In this document: positions 18,609 through 27,321 of the stretch, in pieces
Layout of the letters: each line of letters begins with the position of its first letter
Position numbering within the stretch: position 1 is the first letter of the stretch
From: Mycolicibacterium agri
GTDB taxonomy: Bacteria > Actinomycetota > Actinomycetes > Mycobacteriales > Mycobacteriaceae
Assembly (NCBI RefSeq): GCF_002553505.1
Contig: NZ_PDCP01000010.1
Coordinates: 1 to 64,000 of the forward strand
Direction: 5' to 3'
Length of the DNA stretch: 64,000 nucleotides
The notes under the pieces: generated by a model
Database searches by the model: none
What the model was told of the DNA's origin: nothing
The model's input: only the letters and a program-made list of their open reading frames with translations
Made by a program: the position numbers and the translations under genes

Positions 18609-18857
18609 GGCGAGCGTGCGTGTCTGCAGCCGACACGCCGTGTAGAAAGCCGAGTTTCCGCACGCTCGCGGTAAACTAGCACCAACGGGCGCGGGGAACT
18701 GGCGCTCGCTCGCCTCGCACTGCCTCACGCTCGCAACCAAATGCCGATCCCTTACACCCGAACGCCCGCATAGACATCAATCGCACGGCCTCTCGACGAG
18801 CGTGCGCAAAGTAGGGAATTTCACCGGCGTGTCGCCTGCAGACACGCCCGCTCGCCG
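18609..18857. repeat. Pair of inverted intergenic repeats in the dnaE2-PNPOx gap
   Basis: The 310-bp gap 18605-18914 holds no gene. Instead a roughly 63-bp unit at 18609-18671 (GGCGAGCGTGCGTGTCTGCA at its left end, GCACGCTCG near its right) recurs in reverse orientation at 18794-18857. The shared core is GTGTCTGCAG-CGACACGCCG, and both units have GAGCGTGCG/CGCACGCTC ends. Each unit therefore has its own inverted ends, and the two units together form a larger inverted repeat around a 120-bp centre. It looks like a dispersed mycobacterial intergenic element. Confidence 0.7.
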
Positions 18858-18914
18858 AAGAAGTGGAGGGGTCTCGCCGGAGATGTAGAGGGATCTCGCC
18901 GACGAAACAGAGTG

Positions 18915-19334
18915 TCAGGCTTCGGGTTCGGGCGGGGTGGTCCAGACCTTTTCGATGCCGATCCGCAAGCGGGTGTTGTAGTTGGCGATTGCCTCGGTCA
19001 GCCCGAACTGTTCGGCGTCGGATTGATACTTCTGCCAGAACGCCGCATCCTCGCGCGGGTCGACACCAACCTCGTCGACGACGGCGCTGCCGCCGATGGC
19101 GACGACGCCGCCACCGTTGCCGTCGGAGTCAAGGTTGAGGCTGACATGTGGGTGGTTGTCGATGTGGCGGATCTTGGCGGCATTCGGCATCGAGTACACG
19201 ATGACGTCGGTGCCGTCGAGGTAGAACCACACCAGTCGCGGAACCGGTTGGCCCGATTTGGCCACGGTGGTCAGCCACGCGTAGTGGTCGGCTTGGAGTC
19301 TGCTGGAAACCTCTTGCGTGAGATCGGCTGTCAT
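18915..19334 (-). CDS. Pyridoxamine-5'-phosphate-oxidase-like / F420-type FMN-binding split-barrel protein
   Basis: A 139-residue split-barrel flavin/deazaflavin-binding protein. The motif HYAWLTTVAKSGQPVPRLVWFYLDG is the standard beta1-beta2 of the PNPOx-like family, and IRHIDNHPHVSLNLDSDG follows. It corresponds to Rv3369, which lies next to dnaE2 in M. tuberculosis (from memory). Members may use FMN, F420 or heme; the sequence alone does not settle which. It is divergent from the nitroreductase gene, with only 23 bp between starts, so the promoters must overlap the coding regions or transcripts are leaderless. Confidence 0.88.
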   Translation of the reverse strand: MTADLTQEVSSRLQADHYAWLTTVAKSGQPVPRLVWFYLDGTDVIVYSMPNAAKIRHIDNHPHVSLNLDSDGNGGGVVAIGGSAVVDEVGVDPREDAAFWQKYQSDAEQFGLTEAIANYNTRLRIGIEKVWTTPPEPEA

Positions 19335-19357
19335 TTGTCCGAATGTAGTCTCGCGTC

Positions 19358-19999
19358 GTGACCCTTAACCTCTCCGTCGATGAACTTCTGACCACCACCC
19401 GCTCGGTGCGCAAGCGCCTTGACCTGGAAAAGCCGGTGCCGCGGGAGGTGCTTCTCGAGTGTCTGGAGTTGGCGTTGCAGGCGCCGACGGGGTCCAACGC
19501 CCAGGGCTGGCAGTGGGTCTTCGTCGATGACCCCGAAAAGAAGAAGGCCATCGCCGACATCTACCGGCACAACGCCACGCCGTATCTCGACGCACCCAAG
19601 CCCGAGTTCGGTGACATGCGCGACGAACGGCGGCCGCTGGTCACCGAGTCCGCGAAGCACCTCAACGAGCATCTGCATGAGGTGCCGGTCATGCTGATCC
19701 CGTGCCTGGAGGGCCGCCCGGACGGTGTGCCCGCCGGTGAGAGCGCCGGGTTCTGGGGCTCGCTGCTGCCCGCCGCGTGGAGCTTCATGTTGGCGCTGCG
19801 CTCGCGTGGCCTCGGCTCGGCGTGGACGACGCTGCATCTCGTCGGCAAGGGCGAGAAGCTGGCCGCCGACGTCCTCGGCATCCCGTTCGAGAAGTACAGC
19901 CAGGGCGGCCTGTTCCCGATCGCCTACACCAAGGGCACCGACTTCCGGCCCGCCAAGCGTCTGCCCGCCGAGCAGGTGACGCACTGGAACACGTGGTGA
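19358..19999 (+). CDS. Nitroreductase-family FMN oxidoreductase
   Basis: A 213-residue nitroreductase-fold protein that reduces substrates with NAD(P)H and FMN, equivalent to Rv3368c. Family features visible are RSVRKRLD near residue 15 for phosphate binding, LQAPTGSNAQGWQWVFV near 41-57, and the C-terminal GLGSAWTTLHL with LGIPFEKYSQGGLFPIAY. The start is the GTG at 19358 (MTLNLSVDELL). The 23-bp divergent gap to the PNPOx-like gene leaves almost no leader, which suggests a leaderless mRNA. It converges with trmL with no gap. The natural substrate is unknown. Confidence 0.9.
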   Translation: MTLNLSVDELLTTTRSVRKRLDLEKPVPREVLLECLELALQAPTGSNAQGWQWVFVDDPEKKKAIADIYRHNATPYLDAPKPEFGDMRDERRPLVTESAKHLNEHLHEVPVMLIPCLEGRPDGVPAGESAGFWGSLLPAAWSFMLALRSRGLGSAWTTLHLVGKGEKLAADVLGIPFEKYSQGGLFPIAYTKGTDFRPAKRLPAEQVTHWNTW

Positions 20000-20464
20000 T
20001 CACACCGCTCCGGTGAAGCCGTGCTGGCGCCACGCCTCGTACGCTGCGACCGCGGCGGCATTCGACAGATTCAGTGAGCGCCTGCCGGCCAACATCGGGA
20101 TGCGCACCTGCGCGGTGATGTGCGGGTCGGCCAGCGTGTCGGTGGCCAGGCCGGTCGGCTCGGGGCCGAACATCAACACATCGCCCGGCTGATACGCGAT
20201 GTCGGTGAACGAGGTCGTCGCCTGCGCGGTGAACGCGTAGACCCGCGTCGGCCCGATGGCCTCCCACGCCGCGGGCAGGTTCGGATGCACGGTCACCGAC
20301 GCGAGGTCGTGATAGTCCAGCCCTGCGCGGCGCAACTTCGGTTCGGACAACTCGAACCCGAGCGGCTCGACCAGATGCAGTTCGCAGCCCGTCGCCGCGA
20401 CCATGCGAATCGCGTTGCCGGTGTTGGGCGCGATCCGGGGCGAGAAGAACAACACGTTGAACAA
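20000..20464 (-). CDS. trmL: TrmL-type tRNA (cytidine/uridine-2'-O-)-methyltransferase (SpoU family)
   Basis: A SPOUT-fold methyltransferase of 154 residues that 2'-O-methylates the wobble base (position 34) of leucine tRNAs. All motifs are present: the N-terminal LFFSPRIAPNTGNAIR, motif 2 DVLMFGPEPTGL and motif 3 IPMLAGRRSLNLSNAAAVAAYEAWRQ that form the AdoMet knot. The start is taken as TTG at 20464 (reads FNVLFFSPR). Homologues begin there, GCGGAG sits about 6 bp upstream, and the longer upstream frame is out-of-frame sequence of the preceding gene. It follows the 61-residue gene by 11 bp in one operon. Equivalent to Rv3366. Confidence 0.93.
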   Translation of the reverse strand: MFNVLFFSPRIAPNTGNAIRMVAATGCELHLVEPLGFELSEPKLRRAGLDYHDLASVTVHPNLPAAWEAIGPTRVYAFTAQATTSFTDIAYQPGDVLMFGPEPTGLATDTLADPHITAQVRIPMLAGRRSLNLSNAAAVAAYEAWRQHGFTGAV

Positions 20465-20475
20465 GGCCGTCTCCG

Positions 20476-20661
20476 CTAGTCGACGATCGCGATGGTGAGT
20501 TCGCACCCGCCGCTGCGGCCCACGTGGCAGTGCCAGTCGGGGTCCTTCTCGTCGTCGAAGTAGTAGGACAACGACCCGTAGAGGTACTGGGCCTCCTCGG
20601 TCGTCAGAAATGCCCACGCCTCGATGAGGCGATCGCCCTCGCTTCTCGTTTCGAATCGCAC
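20476..20661 (-). CDS. Small conserved-looking cytosolic protein, 61 residues
   Basis: Encodes MRFETRSEGDRLIEAWAFLT... and ends GGCELTIAIVD. It is acidic and soluble, with a good codon pattern and no recognised domain. It stops 11 bp before trmL and supplies that gene's ribosome-binding region, so the pair is an operon. The placement and clean composition argue that it is real rather than chance. I do not recognise its function. Confidence 0.6.
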   Translation of the reverse strand: MRFETRSEGDRLIEAWAFLTTEEAQYLYGSLSYYFDDEKDPDWHCHVGRSGGCELTIAIVD

Positions 20662-20944
20662 GCCGGAAACTTACCGCCGCGCGCCCCCGTCACGCCGCCC
20701 ATCGGCGGTCTCCGAACCACCGATCGGCGTTTGCTCGGTCCGCGACTAAGAGGTCTCTGGCAGAGCTCTTGGACTCTGTCTGTTCAGTAAGAATTGTGGA
20801 AACGACTGCGTGCTACTGGCATACTCGACAAATTGCCAGGCGGACAACGCCAGCCCGCAGTCGGGCAAAGTCAGCAGGAAGCGTTATGAACCTCGCTCTA
20901 TTTGGAAGAAACGTGCCAACTGCCAGTTACGCGGTCGGACTGAT

Positions 20945-23839
20945 ATGACCACGTTCTCGCAGCAAGATTCGCTGGACGGGACGGTGACCGACGACAACGT
21001 CGAGGCGCCCGCCCCCGCGAAACGCCCCTCCAGGTGGTCGCTGAAGAATTGGCCGGTTCGCTGGAAGGTGTTCGCGATCGTCTTGGTGCCGCTGATTTTG
21101 GCCGGCGCCTTCGGCGGACTGCGCATCTACTCCAATGCCGTGGAGGCCCGCGAGCTACAGCGCGCGGCCGACCGCGTCGAACTGGTGCCGGCAATCGTTA
21201 GCTATATGAACGCGCTCAACGGCGCGATGTTGGCGCTGCCCGCCGGCGGCGACGCCCAATCGGCGATCAGCGCGTTCGACTCCAGCCGCGCCGAGTTGCA
21301 GCGTCGAATCAACGACACCGCCGACGTGCCGCCCGATGTGCAGGCGGGCGTGACGAGCATGCTGCAAAACGGCCAGGCGCTGATGGACAAGGTCACGTCC
21401 AACTCCATCGCCCTGGTCGACCGCGTGACCCTCTACGCGCCGATCCTGTTGACCTCCGAGGACGCCATCACCGGTTCGGTCCGCGTGAGCAACGAGCGCA
21501 TCCGCGCCGAGACGCAGGGCCTGACCCGCGCGGTCGGCGCCCGCGGCCAGATGATGATGGAGCAGCTGCTGGTCAACCAGGGCGGCGAGCTGCCCGAGCC
21601 CGAACAGCGCACCCGGATGATCACGCTGGCCGGTACCGAACCGTCGACGCTGTTCGGCATGAGCCAGGTGCTGGGCATCGGCTCGCCGGAGGCCAAGCAG
21701 CTGCAGGACGAATACGTCCGTCGTACCGCGATCATCTCCAACCCGACGGTCCCGATCGTCAACAATCCGCAGCTGACGGCGTCGCTGCAGGCCAGCGATC
21801 AGATCGCGGCCAAGATGATCGAGCGCACCGTGCCGGCGGTGACGGGGGCGGTCCAGGACGAGGCGGCGACCGCGCGCACCGAAGCGATCCGCGACTCGGC
21901 GATCGTGCTGGGCGCCATCGCCGTGGTGCTGCTGCTCGTCGCGTTGGTGGCCCGGTCGCTGGTGCAGCCGTTGCGCAAGCTGCGCGACACCGCGCTGCGG
22001 GTGGCGCACGAGGATCTGGCCCGCGAAATCGAGCGCGTGCGCGCGGGCAAGGAGCCCGGCCCGGTGAAGCCGATCCCGGTGTATACCAGCGAGGAAGTCG
22101 GCCAGGTCGCCCACGCCGTCGACGAACTGCACGAGCAGGCAGTCCTGCTGGCCGGCGAGCAGAGCCGACTGCAGCTGCAGCAGGCCGACATGTTCGAGAC
22201 GTTGTCGCGGCGCAGCCGATCGCTGGTCGATCAACAGCTGTCCCTCATCGACCGGTTGGAGCGCAACGAGGAGGACCCCGACCGGCTGGAGAGCTTGTTC
22301 AAGTTGGACCACCTCGCCGCCCGGATGCGCCGTAACGGGGCCAACCTGATGGTGCTCGCCGGCGCGAAGGTGCCCCGCGAACAAGCCGAACCCGTGGCGG
22401 TTTCGACGATCATCAACGCCGCGGCCTCCGAGGTCGAGGACTACACCCGTGTGGTGACCGCGACGGTGCCCGACAGCGAGATCGTCGGATCGGTCGCCGG
22501 CGACCTCGTGCATCTGCTCGCCGAACTGTTGGACAACGCGCTGCGCTACTCGCCGCCGATCTCGCAGGTGCGGGTGTCGGGCGTGCACACAGGCAATGGC
22601 GGTCTGGTCATCGAGGTCAGCGACATCGGCCTGGGCATGACCGAATCCGATCTGCGGGTGGCGAATACGCGGCTGCAGTCCGGCGGCGAGGTGACCCCCT
22701 ACACCGCGCGGCACATGGGCCTGTTCGTGGTCGGTCGGCTGGCCCAGCAGCACGGGCTGGTGGTGCGGCTGCGCAGCACCATTGCCGGAGAACCGAATTC
22801 GGGCACGACGGCCGGGGTGTACGTGCCGGCCGAACTGATCGTGCGTGGCAAGCACGAGCAGCTGGAGACCGGCGAGCAGGGCGTTGTCGCCGACGCGGAG
22901 GCGGGCATCGCGACCACCCGCGCCCTCGACGAGGCGGGCGACTACGGCCGCGAATCCGAATATGGCGACGAAGTCGGGGTGGACCAGCTCAACGGACACT
23001 CCGAAGTCCCGGTGACATTGCTGCCGCAACGCAACCCGGGCGCCAGCGGCATCGCGGGATCGTCGTTGTCCGTCGACGACGACCGACCCGAGCCCGAGGC
23101 CGTGTCCGAGGCCGTGTCCGAGGCCGAACAGGCTGAAGCCGGGCGCGAACAAGAACTGGAGCCGGAGTTCGACGCCGCACCTGACGCTCGGCCCGAGGGC
23201 GACGCGGAGCCGGAGGCCGAACCCGAGCCGCTGCCGCAGCGGCAAGCTCCGGCGAACACCTCGGCGTTCTTCGCATCCCGCGCGCAGGCCGTCAGCAACG
23301 GGGTGCACAAGCCCGAACCCGAGCCGCAATCCGAGCCGGAGCCCGAGCCCGAACCGCTGCTGCCCGGCGCCAAGGCCCCGTCGCCGACGGCGGGCGCCGA
23401 CGACGCGATCTACCAGAAGATGCTGTCGGAGTGGCTGATCGATCCCACCCAAATCGCCAACAGCAGCGCCCTGGACTGGAAGTTCGTCTGGGACCACGGC
23501 TGGGAGGCGGCCGAGGCCGCCGAAGCGGCGCCCGTGGTGTCGCACACCGAGCACGGCCTGCCCGTCCGCGACCCTGGCGCCCGACTGGTGCCGGGGGCGG
23601 CGGTGCCCACCGGGCAGCGCGGCGCCGCCCGTGGCTACGCCAACGGAGGCGCGCACCGCAGCTTCGACTTCGACGAGAAGGTAGAGTCGGCCGAGTTCGC
23701 TGCTGGCGCCGAGGCGATTCCGGCACGAGACCCCGAAGCCGTGCGGGCGAGCATGAGCAGCCACTTCAGTGCAGTTCACGCCGCGCGGTCACACGCTCGA
23801 GACGACACTCGAGAGACCAGAGGAACCGATAACGTATGA
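20945..23839 (+). CDS. Conservon sensor kinase (CvnA-like; NIT/HAMP/HATPase)
   Basis: A sensor protein of about 964 residues, the Rv3365c/CvnA type. After a cytoplasmic tail come TM1 ([20 protein letters not shown]), a long extracytoplasmic nitrate/nitrite-sensor-like domain (roughly residues 75-310), TM2 ([19 protein letters not shown]), HAMP, and a kinase core. In the core, [22 protein letters not shown] replaces a normal H-box, and [19 protein letters not shown] and GLFVVGRLA are the N, G1 and G2 boxes. The final 300 residues are Glu/Pro/Ala-rich and disordered. It starts the operon with roadblock, DUF742, GTPase and mfpA. The start MTTFSQQDS is preferred because the 45 codons before it lack coding character. 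Confidence 0.92.
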   Translation: MTTFSQQDSLDGTVTDDNVEAPAPAKRPSRWSLKNWPVRWKVFAIVLVPLILAGAFGGLRIYSNAVEARELQRAADRVELVPAIVSYMNALNGAMLALPAGGDAQSAISAFDSSRAELQRRINDTADVPPDVQAGVTSMLQNGQALMDKVTSNSIALVDRVTLYAPILLTSEDAITGSVRVSNERIRAETQGLTRAVGARGQMMMEQLLVNQGGELPEPEQRTRMITLAGTEPSTLFGMSQVLGIGSPEAKQLQDEYVRRTAIISNPTVPIVNNPQLTASLQASDQIAAKMIERTVPAVTGAVQDEAATARTEAIRDSAIVLGAIAVVLLLVALVARSLVQPLRKLRDTALRVAHEDLAREIERVRAGKEPGPVKPIPVYTSEEVGQVAHAVDELHEQAVLLAGEQSRLQLQQADMFETLSRRSRSLVDQQLSLIDRLERNEEDPDRLESLFKLDHLAARMRRNGANLMVLAGAKVPREQAEPVAVSTIINAAASEVEDYTRVVTATVPDSEIVGSVAGDLVHLLAELLDNALRYSPPISQVRVSGVHTGNGGLVIEVSDIGLGMTESDLRVANTRLQSGGEVTPYTARHMGLFVVGRLAQQHGLVVRLRSTIAGEPNSGTTAGVYVPAELIVRGKHEQLETGEQGVVADAEAGIATTRALDEAGDYGRESEYGDEVGVDQLNGHSEVPVTLLPQRNPGASGIAGSSLSVDDDRPEPEAVSEAVSEAEQAEAGREQELEPEFDAAPDARPEGDAEPEAEPEPLPQRQAPANTSAFFASRAQAVSNGVHKPEPEPQSEPEPEPEPLLPGAKAPSPTAGADDAIYQKMLSEWLIDPTQIANSSALDWKFVWDHGWEAAEAAEAAPVVSHTEHGLPVRDPGARLVPGAAVPTGQRGAARGYANGGAHRSFDFDEKVESAEFAAGAEAIPARDPEAVRASMSSHFSAVHAARSHARDDTRETRGTDNV

Positions 23840-24252
23840 CCCATCCGCCACGTTCGACGCAGCGCGATTCGCTCGACTGGCTGGTCTCAAAGTTCGCCCG
23901 CGAAGTATCCGGTGTCACGCACGCCGTTCTGGTGTCCGCGGACGGTCTTCTGATGGCCGCCAGTGAGCACATGCCCATCGAACGCGCCGACCAACTCGCC
24001 GCCGTGGCGTCGGGGCTGGCCAGCCTGTCGACCGGTGCGTCGCAGCTGTTCAACGGCGGCCACGTGCTGCAGTCCGTCGTCGAGATGCAAAACGGCTACC
24101 TATTGCTGATGCGCGTCGGAGACGGCTCCAACCTCGCCACGTTGGCGACCACCGGATGCGATATCGGCCAGATCGGCTACGAGATGGCCATGCTCGTCGA
24201 ACGGGTCGGCAGCGTCATCCAATCGGCACGACGGACGCCGCAAGTCTCCTGA
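23836..24252 (+). CDS. Roadblock/LC7 domain protein (CvnB-like)
   Basis: A 138-residue roadblock/LC7 protein, Rv3364c-type. Residues about 10-125 form the domain, with [29 protein letters not shown] and the later [17 protein letters not shown] as landmarks. Such proteins act as GTPase-activating or scaffold partners of MglA-like small GTPases, here the product of the fourth gene. The ATG overlaps the kinase stop by 4 bp, so expression is coupled. Confidence 0.95.
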   Translation: MTHPPRSTQRDSLDWLVSKFAREVSGVTHAVLVSADGLLMAASEHMPIERADQLAAVASGLASLSTGASQLFNGGHVLQSVVEMQNGYLLLMRVGDGSNLATLATTGCDIGQIGYEMAMLVERVGSVIQSARRTPQVS

Positions 24253-24259
24253 ATGACCC

Positions 24260-24631
24260 ATGGACGAACTCGAGTCTCCCTCCGCAGATCAGCCGAGCCT
24301 GGTACGGCCGTACACGCTGACGGCCGGGCGGACGGACTCGCGGGTCAACCTGCCGTTGGAGGCACCGATCGAAGCCATCGTCTCGGACAAACCGCAGCGG
24401 TGGCCGGGAACTGATGTGCGAGCACAGATTTGCGCGTTGTGTGAGAGCAGCCCTTCGGTCGCAGAGATCGCGGCTCGACTATCGTTACCGGTCGGTGTGG
24501 CCCGCGTGCTGATCGGCGATCTGGTGACGTCGGGACATCTGCGGGTGCGCACCACGTTGAGCGATGACTCCAGCGTCGACGAGCGACGTGAACTGATAGG
24601 AAGGACCCTCCGTGGCTTACGCGCACTCTGA
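24260..24631 (+). CDS. DUF742 protein (CvnC-like)
   Basis: A 123-residue DUF742 protein, Rv3363c-type. The N-terminal SLVRPYTLTAGRTDSR is the family signature. A winged-helix-like segment follows (ICALCESSPSVAEIAARLSLPVGVARVLIGDLVTSGHLRVR). It always accompanies the roadblock and GTPase genes in actinobacterial conservons. Its role is thought to be assembly or regulation of that complex. Its 3' end overlaps the start of mfpB by 20 bp. Confidence 0.93.
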   Translation: MDELESPSADQPSLVRPYTLTAGRTDSRVNLPLEAPIEAIVSDKPQRWPGTDVRAQICALCESSPSVAEIAARLSLPVGVARVLIGDLVTSGHLRVRTTLSDDSSVDERRELIGRTLRGLRAL

Positions 24632-25211
24632 GGGTCCACAGGTGAATACCCATAACCGCAAGGCGTCGACGAAAATCGTCATCTCCGGCGGCTTCGGCGT
24701 CGGCAAGACGACGTTCGTCGGCGCGGTCTCGGAGATCATGCCGCTGCGCACCGAGGCGCTGGTGACCAACGCCTCGGAAGGCCTCGACGGGCTGGAGGCC
24801 ACACCGGACAAGCGCACCACCACCGTCGCGATGGACTTCGGCCGCATCACGCTGGAAGAGGATCTGGTGCTGTATCTGTTCGGCACCCCGGGTCAGCGCC
24901 GGTTCTGGTTCATGTGGGACGACCTGGTCCGCGGCGCCATCGGGGCCATCATCCTCGTCGACACCCGCCGCCTGCAGGACAGCTTCGCCGCCGTCGACTT
25001 CTTCGAGGCCCGCAGCATGCCGTTCCTGATCGCGATCAACGAATTCGACGACGCACCAAGGTATCCCACGCAGGAGGTGCGCAAGGCACTGGCGCTTTCC
25101 GAGGGCATCCCGATCATCACCGTCGACGCCCGCGACCGCCACTCGTCGACCGCCGCGCTGATCGCGGTCACCGAATACGCGTTGAACATGCTTCCGTCGG
25201 TGCCCACCTGA
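24612..25211 (+). CDS. mfpB: MfpB-like small GTPase (CvnD)
   Basis: A 199-residue P-loop GTPase. Walker A is GGFGVGKTT (about residues 24-32), the G3 region is FGTPGQRRFWFMWDDL, and the G4-like motif is INEFDD. In mycobacteria the GTPase next to mfpA is reported to work with MfpA in protecting DNA gyrase from fluoroquinolones. The GTG start at 24612 lies inside the DUF742 gene; a downstream GTG at residue 11 is an alternative. The operon context (kinase, roadblock, DUF742) is the full conservon. Confidence 0.94.
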   Translation: MAYAHSEGPQVNTHNRKASTKIVISGGFGVGKTTFVGAVSEIMPLRTEALVTNASEGLDGLEATPDKRTTTVAMDFGRITLEEDLVLYLFGTPGQRRFWFMWDDLVRGAIGAIILVDTRRLQDSFAAVDFFEARSMPFLIAINEFDDAPRYPTQEVRKALALSEGIPIITVDARDRHSSTAALIAVTEYALNMLPSVPT

Positions 25212-25214
25212 TCC

Positions 25215-25778
25215 GTGGCCGACGCCGAAACCGTCTGGACTGAGCAGGAATTCGTAGGACACGACTTCCGCGACGAGGATTTGACGCGGCTGCGCACCGA
25301 ACGCGTGGTGTTCGACGAGTGCGACTTCAGCGGCGTGGACTTCGTCGAGTCCGAGCACGTCGGATCCGCTTTCCGCAATTGCGTCTTTCGACGGAGCATG
25401 CTGTGGCACAGCGTGTTTCGCCACTGCAGTATGCTCGGCTCGGTCTTCGTCGAATGCCGGCTGCGTCCGGTGACGTTCACCGAGGTCGACTTCACGCTGG
25501 CGGTGCTCGGCGAATGCGACCTGCGCGGCGTCGACCTGACCGACTGCAGGCTCAGCGAGACTAGCCTGGTGAAGGCCGATCTGCGCAAGGCGGTGCTGCG
25601 CGGCGCAGATCTGCGCGGGGCCCGCACACAGGACTGCCGACTCGAGGAGGCCGACCTGCGCGGCGCCCGCGTCGACCCGTCACTGTGGACCACCGCGTCG
25701 GTGCGCGGCGCCCGGATCGACATCGAGCAGGCGCTTGCCTTCGCCGCCGCGCACGGACTCGACGTACACGGCCAGTGA
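25215..25778 (+). CDS. mfpA: MfpA pentapeptide-repeat gyrase-interacting protein
   Basis: A 187-residue right-handed quadrilateral beta-helix protein. Pentapeptide repeats of the A(D/N)LXX type run through it, for example CDLRGVDLTDCRLSETSLVK and ADLRKAVLRGADLRGARTQD. Its M. tuberculosis homologue (183 residues) mimics B-form DNA, binds gyrase and confers low-level fluoroquinolone tolerance. The GTG start is 3 bp after the mfpB stop. Dimerisation residues at the C-terminus appear present (LAFAAAHGLDV helix). It is the last backbone gene before the interrupted DUF732 gene. Confidence 0.95.
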   Translation: MADAETVWTEQEFVGHDFRDEDLTRLRTERVVFDECDFSGVDFVESEHVGSAFRNCVFRRSMLWHSVFRHCSMLGSVFVECRLRPVTFTEVDFTLAVLGECDLRGVDLTDCRLSETSLVKADLRKAVLRGADLRGARTQDCRLEEADLRGARVDPSLWTTASVRGARIDIEQALAFAAAHGLDVHGQ

Positions 25779-25849
25779 GGAGGAGCCATATCCGCCAACC
25801 CGTTATGCCAACCCGTGGCACCATCGAGCGGTGGGTGAGCTCTTCGCGC

Positions 25850-26004
25850 TTAGCCCGGTGCCTGGGTGCAGAAGTTGGCGCGGGCGGCGTTGACCACCGC
25901 GGCCGCCTGGTCCGGGCTGGCGCCGTATTGCGCCGCCGTCGCATCGATCGCGCCCTGGGTGCCTGAGCCGGTGTAGAGCAGCCGGCAGGCGCCGCGGCCG
26001 GCCA
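25850..26004 (-). pseudogene. DUF732 gene, 3' half, cut off by the mobile island
   Basis: Encodes AGRGACRLLYTGSGTQGAID and on to ARANFCTQAPG, the C-terminal half of a DUF732 secreted protein. The conserved Cys in ACRLL and NFC form the family's usual pair. The frame before codon 26000-26002 (GCC, Ala) switches abruptly to unrelated sequence. The N-terminal half is found in the same strand and phase at 60728-60907, ending at its own Ala codon GCC. Joined, they give a 109-residue protein reading DDDTLLLAGRGACRLLYTG. This pins the left boundary of the inserted element to the GGCCA at 26000-26004. Confidence 0.9.
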
Positions 26005-26060
26005 TTTTAGTTCCCCGAATGATTCCGTCCTTGACGTTCGCGGCGAGCCTTCTACGGTGC

Positions 26061-26090
26061 GTCGCGAACGCGTGATCCACTGGCGTTCGC
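26061..26090 (+). repeat. Candidate recombinase-binding repeats near left end
   Basis: CGAACGCGT at 26065-26073 lies 61 bp inside the left junction and recurs 56 bp inside the right junction (60664-60672), in the same orientation. GTTCGC also occurs at 26036-26041 and 26085-26090, flanking the inverted GCGAAC. Such clustered short repeats are typical of arm or core sites for tyrosine recombinases. The assignment is inference. Confidence 0.4.
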
Positions 26091-26126
26091 AACTGATCGC
26101 GTCAGCCCGGGGAGGGTGCGCAGAAG

Positions 26127-27287
26127 GTGAGCTCGAAGCCGTTCAGGGTTCGGAGGGTCCTCCATCGAGGAGGGCGGGTCTCGTACTGGGTGTTCTCCGC
26201 GACTGGGGAGCTGCACCGACGGTCGGTCGAGGTGTTGAAGCAGTACAAGGAGTCAAGTCAGCAGACTTACGCCTACGGCTTGGTTGATCACCTCAATTGG
26301 TTGGATGCGAACCGGTTGACGGTCGCCTCAGTGCGAGCCGATCACCTGCGGCTCTATATGAACGCGCTGACAGGCCAGGGCGCCGGCGTTTATGGAGTGG
26401 CCTGGCGAGAAAGACCACCGCTGAGCAATTCGGCCGCCGCCAACGTCGCGACTGTCGTGAAGGCGTTCTACCTAACCTCGAATCAGGCGGATCCGTCTGT
26501 GGTGGCATGGTTTTCGCGGGACAGCTCGATACCCCAGCACCGGCGGCGCGCCGTAACGCAAAACCCCTTGTCTCCACGACGAGGGTCTGCTCGGCCACGA
26601 TTCTTACCGGACGAGATCGTCACCGCGCTGTTCGAGCCGGGGGTGTTGACTTCGGCTCGCGATGTGATGGTCGTGACGTGGCTGGTTGACTCCGGAATCC
26701 GCGTGGGCGGCCTCTGCGGCCTGCGATTCCCGGATCTGCATCTTGTCCGAGATCATCCATGTGGGCAGCGCAAAGACCCTCACGTTCACATCGTGGGACG
26801 TGATGACAACCCGAATCGTGCGCGGGCGAAGGCGTATCACTCATGGCGGACCAGCCCGGACGGTTACGTCAACGATGGCGTTATCCGCGCGGTCAGCGAA
26901 GCGATGATCGGCAGCTTCTATGCCTATCTCCTCGACGAATACCACCCGAACCAACATCTCGTCGACCATGAGCAGGTCCTGATTCACACCAAAGGACACA
27001 GCGCCGGGGCGGCGTTGACTACCGGCGGTGTTCGCAAGATGCTCCGGAGAGCAAGCCAACGAGCCGACTTAAACAGCTACATCACCCCGCATGCCTTTCG
27101 GCATCGAGCCGCGGCAAACCTCTATGCGGCAAGCGATTTCAACGCCGATCTCGTCGCGCAGGAGTTCGGGTGGTCTCGGGCTGAGCAGGTGACTGAGCTT
27201 TACGGCCGAAGCGCCAACAGGCACACGATGAAGTATCTGACCGAGGCTTGGGACTCCATCCCCGGCAGGCCGACCGGAAGGGACTGA
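26127..27287 (+). CDS. tnpA: Tyrosine recombinase, TnpA-like (Tn554 type)
   Basis: A site-specific recombinase of 386 residues, close to the 361 of Tn554 TnpA. An N-terminal SAM-like core-binding domain (about 35-150) precedes the catalytic domain. Active-site residues are visible: Arg192 (DSGIRVGGLCGLR), His322 and Arg325 (PHAFRHRAA), Trp349 in the EFGW position usually held by the second His, and the nucleophile Tyr359 (TELYG). The GTG start at 26127 follows a GGAGGG by about 11 bp. It begins 123 bp inside the element's left end, with tnpB 34 bp downstream, giving the tnpA-tnpB-tnpC order of this transposon family. Confidence 0.9.
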   Translation: MSSKPFRVRRVLHRGGRVSYWVFSATGELHRRSVEVLKQYKESSQQTYAYGLVDHLNWLDANRLTVASVRADHLRLYMNALTGQGAGVYGVAWRERPPLSNSAAANVATVVKAFYLTSNQADPSVVAWFSRDSSIPQHRRRAVTQNPLSPRRGSARPRFLPDEIVTALFEPGVLTSARDVMVVTWLVDSGIRVGGLCGLRFPDLHLVRDHPCGQRKDPHVHIVGRDDNPNRARAKAYHSWRTSPDGYVNDGVIRAVSEAMIGSFYAYLLDEYHPNQHLVDHEQVLIHTKGHSAGAALTTGGVRKMLRRASQRADLNSYITPHAFRHRAAANLYAASDFNADLVAQEFGWSRAEQVTELYGRSANRHTMKYLTEAWDSIPGRPTGRD

Positions 27288-27321
27288 GCATGGTTTTTGC
27301 ATTGAGTTCGCGGCGGCGCTG

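Noticed and set aside
21155..23779. 874-codon minus-strand frame opposite the conservon kinase
   Set aside because: Antisense shadow of a long high-GC gene; low-complexity Gly/Leu/Arg translation without motifs.
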